Source of the DNA: JAJCYK01 sp965224285
Lineage (GTDB): Bacteria > Bacteroidota > Bacteroidia > Cytophagales > Cyclobacteriaceae
Reading direction: 5' to 3'
DNA length: 64,000 nt
Assembly (NCBI GenBank): GCA_965224285.1
Contig: OZ245043.1
Span: 558,001-622,000, forward strand
The notes under the pieces: model-generated
The model's input: only the letters and a program-made list of their open reading frames with translations
The model's database searches: none
Told to the model about the DNA's origin: nothing
Made by a program: the position numbers and the translations under genes
Shown: positions 25,327 to 34,324 of the stretch, piece after piece
Layout: each line of letters opens with the position of its first letter
Numbering within the stretch: position 1 is the stretch's first letter

Positions 25327-26685
25327 TTAGAAGCTTAAAGCGAATTTTGGCTTTTCCGTCATCCAGCGGCCTCTGGTGAAGTCGGGAAAGTTGACCGGTT
25401 TACTGCCCGAGGCAATCGACTCCTCTGATAAAGGTGTTATAGCGCTCCAGGCGGCTGCGTCGTAAACATCCATGGGTGCGGGGGTTTTATTTTTAACGCT
25501 TTCTATGAACTCATGTATCACAAAAAAGTCCATTCCACCGTGCCCTGCTCCCATAGCCTGTTCTTCATATTTCTTCCAGAGGGGATGATCATATTGCTCC
25601 AGATATGAAGCAGCCGGCTCCCAGGTATGCGGTTCCGGGCTGATATCCTCCAGGTAGATGGACTGGTTGATATCCATCCATATACCCTGGGCGCCCTGTA
25701 CCCGGAATCCCAGAGAATAAGGACGGGGGAGATTGGTATCATGAGAAACGATGATGGTCTCTTCGTTTATGGTCTTAATAACAGTGGTAACCACATCTCC
25801 CAGCTTGAATTCAACTTTGGCATTAGGGTGGTCTTTTCCGCCGTGCTTAACAATGTAGTTGTGAAGTCCCTGGGATTTGCTGGCCGTGGAAGTGAGGTAA
25901 GCGAAGCGGTTACCCCGGTTTATATCAAGGTATTCGGCAACCGGGCCGATTCCATGAGTTGGATAGAGGTCACCGTTACGCATAACTGAATGTTTGGTTC
26001 GCCATTTGGCCTCAGAAAATCCCTTGGGCCCAAATTCCACGCCCCCGCCATATGCCTGCTTTCCATCATTAAACTTTACCTCTCTAAGGTCATGTTGATA
26101 ACCACACTCCAAGTGGGATAACTCACCGAATACTCCCTCTCTTACCATCTGTAGAATAGCCATTACATCCCGGCGATAGCATACATTTTCCAGGATCATA
26201 CAGGGTACCCTGGTAGATTCATAGGTATTGACCAGATCCCAGCACTCCTGTAAAGTATTGGCTGCCGACACTTCCACCCCCACATATTTACCCGCTTTCA
26301 TAGATGCCACTGCCATCCTAGTATGCCATAACCATGGAGTGGCTATGATTACTACTTCTACATCCTCCCTGGCCAGCAGGTTAAGATAATCTTCCTCACC
26401 TTTATTGTATACCGCTACATTTTTATACCCAGCCGACTGTAACATCCTTTGGCTGATTTCTACCGCCCCTGGATCGATATCACATATGGCTACCACCTCA
26501 GTATCTTTCCGGCGTAATACCAAGTCCAAATGATTGCGTCCCCGTAATCCGGTTCCTATGAATCCTAATCGCACCTTGCGATCATCCCGCCCCTTTAGTA
26601 CCTCTGGAAATCCCAGGACTGAAATTCCCATGGAGGCAGCAGTACTCTTCTTAACAAAATCTCGTCGATATATTTTATCTGCCAT
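25327..26685 (-). CDS. GH109-like NAD-dependent alpha-N-acetylgalactosaminidase / Gfo-Idh-MocA protein
   Basis: A 452-residue protein with a twin-arginine-like signal (YRRDFVKKSTAASMG) and a Rossmann NAD-binding start (RLGFIGTGLRGRNHLDLVL). Blocks PWLWHTRMAVASMKAGKYVG, NVCYRRDVMAILQMV, GYQHDLREVKF and LYPTHGIGPVAEYLDINRG are those of glycoside hydrolase family 109. GH109 enzymes cleave terminal alpha-GalNAc by an NAD-dependent oxidation-elimination mechanism. Export through Tat would carry the bound NAD. Neighbouring symporter, kinase and nucleotidyltransferase fit amino-sugar use. A different Gfo/Idh/MocA oxidoreductase activity remains possible without biochemistry. Confidence 0.85.
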   Translation of the reverse strand: MADKIYRRDFVKKSTAASMGISVLGFPEVLKGRDDRKVRLGFIGTGLRGRNHLDLVLRRKDTEVVAICDIDPGAVEISQRMLQSAGYKNVAVYNKGEEDYLNLLAREDVEVVIIATPWLWHTRMAVASMKAGKYVGVEVSAANTLQECWDLVNTYESTRVPCMILENVCYRRDVMAILQMVREGVFGELSHLECGYQHDLREVKFNDGKQAYGGGVEFGPKGFSEAKWRTKHSVMRNGDLYPTHGIGPVAEYLDINRGNRFAYLTSTASKSQGLHNYIVKHGGKDHPNAKVEFKLGDVVTTVIKTINEETIIVSHDTNLPRPYSLGFRVQGAQGIWMDINQSIYLEDISPEPHTWEPAASYLEQYDHPLWKKYEEQAMGAGHGGMDFFVIHEFIESVKNKTPAPMDVYDAAAWSAITPLSEESIASGSKPVNFPDFTRGRWMTEKPKFALSF

Positions 26686-26785
26686 TTTGAAGTGATTTTT
26701 GATATTCTGATAAGTTAGCTCAACCTGAGTAAGATTCCCAATGCAACTTCGGAAAGCAGCACTAAATTGTTAAATTGGACAGGTT

Positions 26786-27670
26786 ATGAAATTTGGAAAA
26801 TTAGATGGATCGGCATTGGATGATTTGCAGTTGAACCTGCCTGAAGATCATCCGGACACCAAGAAAACACTGGCAATGGCTAAAAGCGATAGGGACCTTA
26901 AAGTCTATGCTGGCTGTGCAAAGTGGGGAAGAAAAGAATGGGTGGGATTGATCTATCCGGAAAAAACTAAAGACAAGCAGTTTTTGGAAAACTATGTAAA
27001 TCATTTCAACTCCATAGAATTAAATTCGACCTTTTACGGAACCCGGAAAGTGATCGTGGAAAATTGGGCTGCTATGGCTCCACCGGGATTTAAATTTTGC
27101 CCGAAGTTTTTCCGCAGCATTAGCCATTACAAAAGATTAAAAGGGGCTGAGGAAGTGACCGAGGCATTTCTGTATATTATGGATAGCTTTGGCGACAATT
27201 TAGGCACGTCGTTTTTGCAGTTGCCCGATAATTTTACTCCTAAAAAATTTACAGACCTGGAGGCCTATATAGTATCATTACCCCGTGATATCCCCATTGC
27301 TGTTGAATTGCGACATGGAGATTGGTTTACCGATCCCTCCGTAAGTAATGATTTATTTACAATGCTTCAGGAAAATAACAAAAGTCTGGTGATTACCGAT
27401 ACTGCGGGACGACGGGATTGCGTTCACCAAAGACTTACTGTCGATGAGGCTTTTATTAGATTTAATGGATACAATCTTCATCCCAGCGATTATACCCGAA
27501 TAGATTCATGGGTGGAAAGGATTAAAGATTGGATAGACCAAGGGCTAAAGACAGTGTATTTTTTTGCCCACCAGGAAGATGAAATTCACACTCCGGTAAC
27601 CTGTGACTATTTCATAAAGGGCATCAACCAGGCCTGTAGTCTTAATATACCCAGGCCTAATTTTATTTGA
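26786..27670 (+). CDS. DUF72 family protein
   Basis: A 294-residue protein of the DUF72 TIM-barrel family. It has the typical start VYAGCAKWGRKEWVGLIYP, then FNSIELNSTFYG, FKFCPKFFRSISHYKRL and VELRHGDWF, and an Asp/Thr-rich strand VITDTAGRRDC. The function of DUF72 proteins is not established; the fold resembles phosphate-binding TIM barrels. The gene is convergent with a secreted-protein gene, with only the stop codons between them, and shares no evident pathway with it. Confidence 0.85.
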   Translation: MKFGKLDGSALDDLQLNLPEDHPDTKKTLAMAKSDRDLKVYAGCAKWGRKEWVGLIYPEKTKDKQFLENYVNHFNSIELNSTFYGTRKVIVENWAAMAPPGFKFCPKFFRSISHYKRLKGAEEVTEAFLYIMDSFGDNLGTSFLQLPDNFTPKKFTDLEAYIVSLPRDIPIAVELRHGDWFTDPSVSNDLFTMLQENNKSLVITDTAGRRDCVHQRLTVDEAFIRFNGYNLHPSDYTRIDSWVERIKDWIDQGLKTVYFFAHQEDEIHTPVTCDYFIKGINQACSLNIPRPNFI

Positions 27671-28630
27671 CTATTGGATGTTCAGCCTGAGATTCTGTGC
27701 TTTGGCGCTTAACTCAGGATTACTTTGTACCATGGACTCCAATGACCTCCAGATATAATCCGGTATCCCGCGTTGATCCCGTATCCTGTTTTCTACATCG
27801 AACAACAATTCAACCAACTCACTTCTGGAGGAGAATTCATCAAGCTCCTGTACATAACTCTTGAATTCGTGGATTTTCTTAAGGCGCAATACCTGTATCT
27901 CCGTGAGCGGCTTCTCCACCGCGGTAGCCTCCGCTACTACTTCCTGAGATATATTTGATGCCTGCTCCTGCGGCTGTTTAACCGGATTAGCGGGCGGTGC
28001 TGGGGTGGTAGGATTTGGAGGTGTTACAGGGGTAGTAGCTTGACTATTATTAGTAGATTGGCTAGGTGACGGGGTTTGGTTTGAGGCAACCGTGGCCGAA
28101 GGCTGGGTACCAGACATACATTGATCATATTCCAAAAACATCTCCTGATGGTTTTTAAATCGATATACTTTATCCTGGATTTTAGCGACTACCAAAGGAC
28201 AATCTTCCAAAAACTCACTCATTTGAGCTTTAAAAGTCAGCACGCTCAATTCTACTGCCTTGCCGTCAGGTTTTATGGCTAATCTGGATGTGACTACGCT
28301 GTTGTCCCTTTGATGCACATAGTTATAGAGACTGATATTTTCCTTTTCCCAAACAATTTGCATGAACAGCCGTTGATTGCGATAAGGTACTGACCTAAAC
28401 TGATATTTAGGATTATAATAAATATAGGTGTACCGAAGAGGTTTTAGTCTATCCCGGGATCCGTCATCCCCTTTAAATATGATGGAGGTACTATTATCCC
28501 TCACCGGATTAATCATCAACTTTCCGTACAAAGTATCACCGGTGATCTTGACCACATACTGTTTTTCTTGACCATTTATTACTGCCATCGACAGGAATAA
28601 GATTGTTGTGACTGCCCAAATTCTTCTCAT
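27671..28630 (-). CDS. Secreted protein of unknown function with Pro/Thr/Gln-rich linker
   Basis: A 319-residue protein with a signal peptide (ending VINGQ) and an N-terminal beta-rich domain (about 22-165: YVVKITGDTLYGKLMINP, then LRYTYIYYNPKYQFRSV). A low-complexity linker (about 172-230) rich in Pro, Thr, Ser, Gln and Asn separates it from a short C-terminal helical domain (SYVQELDEFSSRSELVELL). The opening domain resembles those of Bacteroidota exported proteins of unknown function. No catalytic motif is visible. It is divergent from the kinase at 28751. Confidence 0.65.
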   Translation of the reverse strand: MRRIWAVTTILFLSMAVINGQEKQYVVKITGDTLYGKLMINPVRDNSTSIIFKGDDGSRDRLKPLRYTYIYYNPKYQFRSVPYRNQRLFMQIVWEKENISLYNYVHQRDNSVVTSRLAIKPDGKAVELSVLTFKAQMSEFLEDCPLVVAKIQDKVYRFKNHQEMFLEYDQCMSGTQPSATVASNQTPSPSQSTNNSQATTPVTPPNPTTPAPPANPVKQPQEQASNISQEVVAEATAVEKPLTEIQVLRLKKIHEFKSYVQELDEFSSRSELVELLFDVENRIRDQRGIPDYIWRSLESMVQSNPELSAKAQNLRLNIQ

Positions 28631-28750
28631 TTGCGGTTTGGTTTAAGTTTAAAATTAAAAAATTAGCTTTAAAAAGAGAGCTTGATGATCCAAACTTCGG
28701 TGTTTAGCTATATTTTTATAGTTTTAAGCCAGGATGGCAACCCTCGATTT

Positions 28751-29488
28751 ATGATAGTATTGGGAATTGATATCGGTGGTTCCGGTATTAAGGGAGCCCC
28801 GGTCAACGTTGAAACCGGAGAAATGCTCAGTGAGCGATATCGCATCCCAACCCCGCAGCCTGCAGAACCTGGGCCCATGACTGATGTGGTGGCTGATATT
28901 GCCAAGTTTTTTAATTGGGAGGGACCTATTGGCTGTGGATTTCCGGCGGTGGTAAAATCTGAGGTGGCCCTGACTGCGGCCAATATTGACGATTCATGGA
29001 TCGGGGTAAATATTGCAGAGCTAATTAGCCAAAAGACCGGCTGTCCGGTGCATGTTTCTAATGACGTGGATGCGGCAGGGTGGGCAGAAATTCGATTTGG
29101 TGCCGGCCGGGATCAAAAAGGATTAGTGCTGATATTAGCATTGGGGACCGGAATCGGCAGTTCCTTATTTATGGATGGATACCAAATACCCAATACCGAG
29201 TTCGGACATATAGTAATGCATGGTGATATTGCCGAGAAATATGCGGCCAATTCAATAAGAAAAAAAGAAGAACTAAGTTGGGAGGAATGGGGTTCCAGAC
29301 TGGATGAATATCTGAACTATGTAGTGAGCCTGTTCCATCCCGATCTAATTATTATTGGCGGGGGTGTCAGTAAATATTATCAGGAGTTTTTCCCCTACCT
29401 GGATTGCTCTGCGAAATTGGTTCCGGCCGCGCTGCGCAATGAAGCTGGTATTGTTGGAGCTGCCTGTTCCGCAAGTTATCTGCTCTAA
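28751..29488 (+). CDS. ppgK: ROK-family polyphosphate glucokinase
   Basis: Read from the ATG at 28751 (245 residues), because the motif LGIDIGGSGIKGAPVNVETG then sits at the extreme N-terminus as in polyphosphate glucokinases; a TTG at 28682 would add 23 unlike residues. PPGK-type features are the start motif, GCGFPAVV, the conserved NDVDAAGWAE containing the catalytic Asp, and LGTGIGSSLFMDG. These enzymes phosphorylate glucose using polyphosphate and/or ATP. A ROK zinc motif is absent, which also fits PPGK. Its last 4 bp overlap the convergent MocR gene. Confidence 0.85.
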   Translation: MIVLGIDIGGSGIKGAPVNVETGEMLSERYRIPTPQPAEPGPMTDVVADIAKFFNWEGPIGCGFPAVVKSEVALTAANIDDSWIGVNIAELISQKTGCPVHVSNDVDAAGWAEIRFGAGRDQKGLVLILALGTGIGSSLFMDGYQIPNTEFGHIVMHGDIAEKYAANSIRKKEELSWEEWGSRLDEYLNYVVSLFHPDLIIIGGGVSKYYQEFFPYLDCSAKLVPAALRNEAGIVGAACSASYLL

Positions 29489-30963
29489 TACAATTTACTT
29501 GCCAACTGCCCGTTCATAACTTCTGCCAATATTTCCAGCGCTTTTTCAGCTTCATTTTGATTTAAGCTGGCAAAGCCCAAACGGGTAGCCCTGTGGGTTT
29601 TGATAATCTGCGGATTAACATCCAGTGACATTCGCCGTTTTTCCAGATCCTGCTGTAATTTTCCGATGTCGATTCCAGGGACAAACTCTGTCCATACCGC
29701 CATACCTCCTTCCGGAATACAGAAGTTAACAAACTCATCGCAGAGCTCCAGTAACAACCGACAGAAGTGATCTCGCCGTTGATGGTAAGTGCGCAATGAT
29801 TTTTTCAGATGTCTTTTCAGATCGCCGTCTATGATTAACTGTGATAAGGCTCGCTCTAGTACGAAATCACCCTGACGATCAATGTGTCTACGGGTATGGC
29901 ATAGCATTGAAATAAGGTTTTCCGGAGCCACCAGATATCCGACTCTGATACCTGGGGCCAGTAACTTGCTGAAAGAACCCATATAAACTACGGCGCCCAT
30001 GTGGTCATAGCTGGCTAACGGCAGGATGGGACCACTGGTATAATGAAAATCATAGTCATAGTCATCCTCTAATACGGCAAAGCGGTATTTATGGGATAAC
30101 TCCAATAACTTCAATCTCCGTTCAGCACTGAGGGTTACGGTAGTAGGGTAGTGATGATGGGGGGTAATGTAAATGGCCCTCGGCGGGCATTTGTTGCAAA
30201 CCTCTTCCACCTGGTCAGTGGAAATTCCCCACTGATCTACATCTACCTGGATTATACTTCCTCCACAACTTTCTATGATGCTATTTGCAGCAGGGTAATT
30301 CGACTTGCCCACGATCACTTTGTCCCCGGGACCGATCAATTGATGTAGTACCACGTATAAGGCCATTATACTACCCCTGGTGATCATGATGTTTTCTTTG
30401 CGGCAATTTAACCCCCGGGTGGAGGCCAAATACTGAGCCAATACCTCCCGAAACTGGACATCGCCTTGTAAATCTCCATAGGACAAAAGCCGGTTTTTTA
30501 GGGGTCCCCGGGTAAGGCCGCGACAGTTGCGCCATAAAATATCCAGAGGAGCCAAACGAGTGTCTGGTGAGCCGTCGTCAATGGCCAGCTCGGTTCTTTG
30601 GTGCCGGAAAGGATTTTGCAAACTCCAAGGTTCCACTTGGTAATGAGTAGACACGGGATATGGCAAAGGATCAGGGCTCTTAGATAGTGCACGATAACTC
30701 ACCAAGGGTAAATCGGCCGCCACGAAGGTGCCTTTTGAAGGCATCACCTCAATCCACCCCTGTGCCGTTAGCTCTTCATAAGCGATACTAACTGTTTTAC
30801 GGTTTACGGATATTAGATTTGATAGAGCCCTGCTGCCAGGTAGGCGTTGGCCTGCTTTCAGCCTGCCGCCGGTAACCTCCTTTATTATAGCGTTGGATAT
30901 TTGTAGAAATATGGGGGTCTTTGAAGCGCGATCTAAGTGAATTATAGTTTTCCAGGGGAACAT
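29485..30963 (-). CDS. MocR/PdxR-like GntR regulator with aminotransferase domain
   Basis: A 492-residue chimeric regulator. Residues about 10-80 form a GntR-type winged helix (QISNAIIKEVTGGRLKAGQRLPGSRALSNLI, read in pieces), and residues about 120-490 form a class I aminotransferase-like domain. PLP-lysine context MGSFSKLLAPGIRVGYL and aminotransferase blocks such as YITPHHHYPT and VLEDDYDYDFHY are visible. MocR proteins use PLP as an effector and often regulate PLP, GABA or taurine metabolism. The divergent genes at 31040 and 31625 include a PNPOx-fold protein, a common genomic neighbour of PdxR-like regulators, so control of that pair is plausible. Confidence 0.9.
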   Translation of the reverse strand: MFPWKTIIHLDRASKTPIFLQISNAIIKEVTGGRLKAGQRLPGSRALSNLISVNRKTVSIAYEELTAQGWIEVMPSKGTFVAADLPLVSYRALSKSPDPLPYPVSTHYQVEPWSLQNPFRHQRTELAIDDGSPDTRLAPLDILWRNCRGLTRGPLKNRLLSYGDLQGDVQFREVLAQYLASTRGLNCRKENIMITRGSIMALYVVLHQLIGPGDKVIVGKSNYPAANSIIESCGGSIIQVDVDQWGISTDQVEEVCNKCPPRAIYITPHHHYPTTVTLSAERRLKLLELSHKYRFAVLEDDYDYDFHYTSGPILPLASYDHMGAVVYMGSFSKLLAPGIRVGYLVAPENLISMLCHTRRHIDRQGDFVLERALSQLIIDGDLKRHLKKSLRTYHQRRDHFCRLLLELCDEFVNFCIPEGGMAVWTEFVPGIDIGKLQQDLEKRRMSLDVNPQIIKTHRATRLGFASLNQNEAEKALEILAEVMNGQLASKLY

Positions 30964-31039
30964 ACCGGACCATCAACTTAATAAAAAACGGAGTACATAA
31001 GTAATCCGTTAAAGTTACATTTTGCTTTCAAAAAACACC

Positions 31040-31612
31040 ATGCATTACATTCTTTATTTGCTACTACTTTCAGCTGCAGGACTATGGCTGGTGCCAAATA
31101 CCAGTGATTACTTCGCGGATTTCGATTATCTGGAGGAACCAAATGATGGCCGAAAAGATTTTGACTTTCTATTAGGTAAAGAGTGGAAGGTGCTTAATAA
31201 AGTCAGATCGCAAAGGCTGAAAGGAAATGAGCAGTGGCAGGAGTTTGAGGCCACACTGGTCGATGGGAGAAAGATAGTTGGAGGCATGGGCAACATAGAC
31301 AAATTCTCTGGAGACCGACAGGGTCGATATTTTGTGGGCAATAGCATTAGAATATTTAGCCCTGCCGATTCAATATGGACCATATACTGGGTTGATAATC
31401 TCTCCACCAAACTTACCTATCAGGTTAAAGGTAAATTTAATCAGGGAGTAGGTACTTTTTTTGGAGAGGAGTTATACGAAGGCAAAATGGTGAAGATGAG
31501 GTTTATTTGGAATAATATTTCCAACTCATCAGCTCGTTGGGAGCAAGCCTATTGGGACGAGTTGCGCCAACAATGGGAAGTCAACTGGATAATGGAGTTC
31601 TCTGAAATATAA
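31040..31612 (+). CDS. DUF1579-like secreted lipocalin-fold protein
   Basis: Read from the ATG at 31040 (190 residues) rather than an in-frame TTG at 31022. A signal peptide covers residues about 1-20. The motif KDFDFLLGKEWKV followed by a WQEFEATLV strand resembles the start of DUF1579/nitrobindin-like beta-barrels (DFDFLLGxW), and IWTIYWVDN and WEQAYW continue the strand pattern. Ligand unknown. It is 12 bp before the PNPOx-like gene and divergent from the MocR regulator, suggesting co-transcription with the former. Confidence 0.6.
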   Translation: MHYILYLLLLSAAGLWLVPNTSDYFADFDYLEEPNDGRKDFDFLLGKEWKVLNKVRSQRLKGNEQWQEFEATLVDGRKIVGGMGNIDKFSGDRQGRYFVGNSIRIFSPADSIWTIYWVDNLSTKLTYQVKGKFNQGVGTFFGEELYEGKMVKMRFIWNNISNSSARWEQAYWDELRQQWEVNWIMEFSEI

Positions 31613-31624
31613 ATATTTTAAACA

Positions 31625-32278
31625 ATGTCAAAAGCGGTTATTTCGGATAAAATAAAAGTTAAGAGAGTCCCTAAAAGGGGTTTGTATGATCGCCAGAGTA
31701 TCAGTGATATCTTGATGAGCGGTCTAGTGGCTCAGGTTGGCTTTGTGGTCAATGATCAGCCGTATGTCATTCCTATGGCCTACGGCTACCAGGGTTCCAA
31801 ACTTTACTTGCATGGGGCAAATTCCAGCAGGTTGATTAAACATTTGAGTTCGGGTGTCCCTGTTTGTATCAATGTAACCTTATTAGATGGTTTGGTATTG
31901 GCTAGATCTGTATTTCATCATTCTATAAACTATCGTTCGGTAGTAATATTTGGTACGGCCTCGGTGGTTCCACCGGAGGAAAAGGCAAAAGCGCTTTTCG
32001 TCATTTCTGAACATATCTTATCAGATAGGTGGGCTGCCAGCCGTGAACCTAACGCCAAGGAATTGAAAGCCACTGCGGTACTTCAGGTCGACATCAATGA
32101 GGCATCAGCCAAGGTGAGGGCCGGAGGCCCGGTTGATGAGCCGGAGGATTATAATCTTCCCATTTGGGCCGGCACCATCCCTATGGAGATGCGTTTCAGA
32201 CAACCCGTTCCAGATGAAAAATTGATCCCGGGAGTTGAGCCTGGAGAGGAAATCACTAAATTATATCTTGATATTTAA
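31625..32278 (+). CDS. Pyridoxamine 5'-phosphate oxidase-family FMN-binding protein
   Basis: A 217-residue split-barrel flavoprotein-like sequence. Family features are an N-terminal KRVPKRGLYDRQSISDIL, the strand VGFVVNDQPYVIPMAYGYQGSKLYLHG, and SVFHHSINYRSVVIFGTA. This pattern is that of the NimA-like/PNPOx-like family that binds FMN and often acts as a nitroreductase or antioxidant. The C-terminal ~40 residues extend the domain (PIWAGTIPMEMRFRQPVPDE). It follows the DUF1579-like gene by 12 bp and lies near the MocR regulator. Confidence 0.8.
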   Translation: MSKAVISDKIKVKRVPKRGLYDRQSISDILMSGLVAQVGFVVNDQPYVIPMAYGYQGSKLYLHGANSSRLIKHLSSGVPVCINVTLLDGLVLARSVFHHSINYRSVVIFGTASVVPPEEKAKALFVISEHILSDRWAASREPNAKELKATAVLQVDINEASAKVRAGGPVDEPEDYNLPIWAGTIPMEMRFRQPVPDEKLIPGVEPGEEITKLYLDI

Positions 32279-32364
32279 CCTTTTTTAGCAATTATATTGG
32301 CCAGCACCTGGTAGTATTTTTGCTATGTTTAACCTGCAGAACTAATTAATGTGGCCCTGCTTTT

Positions 32365-33237
32365 GTGAAACAGCAATTAAGGGGGTGTCAGATATTTACC
32401 GGGTTGAACAAACTGTTAAGAATATTTGCTTTTCTAGTGTTATTAGGATGTTATCAAACGTTCTTTCAAGAAGAATGCTATGCCCAGGGGAGATCTACCA
32501 TAGATGTGTCCGGTAAAATTATAGACGCGGACAGCCTGGACCCCATCCCAGCGGTGCACGTTTTTATAAAGGATCAAACCCAGGGTACTATCAGTAATCG
32601 AAACGGTTTTTTTTCTATAAGCATAGGTGTAGGGGATACGCTTGTTTTTAGTTCTGTAGGGTACCACACCCTGTTTTACCGGCTACCGGACTCTCTTAAT
32701 ATCAGGAATCCCTTTATTGAGATCAGCCTTAAAAGCGATACAATAAAGTTGAAGGAAGTTCTGGTGAGGGGACATTTAAATCCGGCAGCGGTGCGCCGAT
32801 ACCTTGAAAACATCAAGGCTCAAAAACGACATAACAATCCAGCTGACCTTACCAGGGATATCCCTAAATCTACTCCCAAAACCAAACCAGAGGGAAGGGC
32901 GCACACCGTTGGGTTGGGATCATCTACTGAAGGTGGTGCCGCTCTGGAGGGAGTGCTTACTGGCTTGGCCAACTTATTCAATAAAAGAGCACAACAACAA
33001 AAACGCATTGCCCGGTTACTGGAAGAGCGTCGAAATCTGGAAGCTCAAAAAGCTTACCGGGAATTTCTTGATACCAAGTTCAATGAGCAGATCGTAGCTG
33101 AAGCTACCGGGCTACAAGGCTCCCGGCTGGATAAGTTTCTAGCTTATTGCAATTTTTCTGATGAATTCATATATGCGGCTACCGAGTATGAGATCCTAGC
33201 GGCTATTTTTAGTCGATTAGAGAGATTTGATCGGTAG
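32365..33237 (+). CDS. Secreted CarboxypepD_reg-like domain protein
   Basis: A 290-residue protein beginning at a GTG, with a hydrophobic signal (LLRIFAFLVLLGCYQTF) ending near CYAQG. Residues about 46-130 form a carboxypeptidase-regulatory-like beta-sandwich (VSGKIIDADSLDPIPAVHVF, then FFSISIGVGDTLVFSSVGY), the fold at the N-terminus of SusC/TonB receptors and many Bacteroidota secreted proteins. The C-terminal part is a charged helical region without a known domain. There is no TonB box or beta-barrel, so it is not a transporter. A role in envelope biogenesis is inference. Confidence 0.78.
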   Translation: MKQQLRGCQIFTGLNKLLRIFAFLVLLGCYQTFFQEECYAQGRSTIDVSGKIIDADSLDPIPAVHVFIKDQTQGTISNRNGFFSISIGVGDTLVFSSVGYHTLFYRLPDSLNIRNPFIEISLKSDTIKLKEVLVRGHLNPAAVRRYLENIKAQKRHNNPADLTRDIPKSTPKTKPEGRAHTVGLGSSTEGGAALEGVLTGLANLFNKRAQQQKRIARLLEERRNLEAQKAYREFLDTKFNEQIVAEATGLQGSRLDKFLAYCNFSDEFIYAATEYEILAAIFSRLERFDR

Positions 33238-33334
33238 TCAATACTGTCAGTGATCCATCCCCTTATCACTAATTCCGGCACAATTTTGGCTATAATACTT
33301 GTAGTGATGAACCTATAAATGAAGGAAATTAGAT

Positions 33335-33919
33335 ATGAAAAATATAAGGATTTTAAGCTGGATTGCCCTCACCATGGCAATGGTATTGGTCAGCCAGCAC
33401 TCACACGCCCAGGAATTGGACCGCAAAACACAAAGAAAATTAGAGAGGGTTAAGAAACGAGAAGCCAGGAGAGCGGCACTGGAAGATAATAAGGCCCGCA
33501 TTCTGGATTTAGTGCGTCAACAAACTTTTGTCATAGAGGCCAATTCACTCTTCGATAAATATCAGAACCGCTATGAGGTTTCACCTGATATCAACTTTAT
33601 TAAGATCGAAGGGGACCAGGGGATCATCCAGTTTGGCTTTAATCATCTGGTCGGATATAACGGACTTGGGGGGCTCACCATCAATGGGTTTATTTCAGGA
33701 TACACCGTTAACAGCGGGGAACCATCTGATCCTATTACCATCACGGCAAATGTCAGTTCGCCGAACTTGGTGGGACCGGCTACTCTCAGCCTGAGCATTC
33801 TAAGTGATGGCTCCTCCAGGGCTACCATAAACGGTGCATTCGGAGCCAGGCTTACCTTTAGCGGAGATGTGTCCGACCTGGAAAATTCCAGAGTCTACCA
33901 AGGTATGACTATTTTGTAG
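33335..33919 (+). CDS. DUF4251 family secreted protein
   Basis: A 194-residue protein with a signal peptide ending SHAQ, a charged coiled segment (ELDRKTQRKLERVKKREAR) and a beta-rich domain. The order of strands (VIEANSLFDKYQNRYEVSPDINFIKI split over two strands, FGFNHLVGYNGLGGLTINGF, VSSPNLVGPATLSLSILSDG, ATINGAFGARLTFSGDV) matches DUF4251 proteins, a Bacteroidota-specific family of unknown function. A strong hairpin terminator follows 42 bp after the stop. Confidence 0.8.
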   Translation: MKNIRILSWIALTMAMVLVSQHSHAQELDRKTQRKLERVKKREARRAALEDNKARILDLVRQQTFVIEANSLFDKYQNRYEVSPDINFIKIEGDQGIIQFGFNHLVGYNGLGGLTINGFISGYTVNSGEPSDPITITANVSSPNLVGPATLSLSILSDGSSRATINGAFGARLTFSGDVSDLENSRVYQGMTIL

Positions 33920-33960
33920 TCAAGAGCGCTGTAAACAAGAGCGTTAATACATTAAATAAG

Positions 33961-33987
33961 AAAAAGCCGGAGGCACTCCGGCTTTTT
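33961..33987 (+). terminator. Rho-independent terminator after the DUF4251 gene
   Basis: The inverted repeat AAAAAGCCGGAG-gca-CTCCGGCTTTTT is a 12-bp perfect stem with a 3-base loop and a T-tract. Because it is symmetrical, with A-tract upstream and T-tract downstream, it can act in both directions. Confidence 0.88.
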
Positions 33988-34040
33988 ATGTAGATTTTAT
34001 TCTTGGAATGAAGGCTAAAAAACAGTTCGCGGCTATATAC

Positions 34041-34082
34041 AAAAAGCGGGAACTCTCATCTAACGAATCGACTTCCCGCTTC
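34041..34082 (-). terminator. Rho-independent terminator of the candidate ncRNA
   Basis: On the minus strand, AAGCGGGAA pairs with TTCCCGCTT across a loop of about 18 bases and runs directly into a T-tract (TTTTTG). The position just after the closing stem is what is expected for the 3' end of the RNA. Confidence 0.72.
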
Positions 34083-34317
34083 ATGACATATATTCCTTAG
34101 AACACATATCACGCCAAGTTACTGTTTTGGCTTCAGTTTCCAGTAAGCTTTACAGAGAACTCTTACCTTCAACCTCTGACTCCATTCTTCAGTATCCTTT
34201 TCCCTTTTCCGTTCCCGTGAGAACTTCTTATTTCCAAGGCCTTCCGAACTTCGCCTGGCTAATTAAAGCCAGCCATCTATCTCTCACTTGGTAATGTCTA
34301 AGGTATGTGAACCTTAA
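34041..34317 (-). ncRNA. Candidate structured non-coding RNA, about 277 nt
   Basis: The gap 33988-34551 has no plausible ORF. On the minus strand it has the layout of an RNA gene. A promoter (34325-34354) precedes it; the transcript would begin near 34317. Its 5' end contains CCTTAGA (complement 34297-34303) and CCAAGT (complement 34286-34291), which pair with TCTAAGG (complement 34095-34101) and ACTTGG (complement 34114-34119) at its 3' end, forming a long-range closing stem. Internal hairpins include CTGGCT/AGCCAG around 34255-34273, GTTC/GAAC around 34211-34224 and TTACTG/CAGTAA around 34118-34145. A 9-bp terminator with T-tract follows. It lacks RNase P, tmRNA and SRP signatures that I know. 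A 6S-like regulator is one hypothesis. Confidence 0.55.
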
Positions 34318-34324
34318 TATAATG

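Noticed and set aside
34041..34317. RNase P RNA, tmRNA or SRP RNA in the gene-free stretch
   Set aside because: I did not find the conserved GAGGAAAGTCC-type block, the tmRNA terminal sequence or an SRP Alu/S-domain pattern; only a structured but unnamed RNA is supported.
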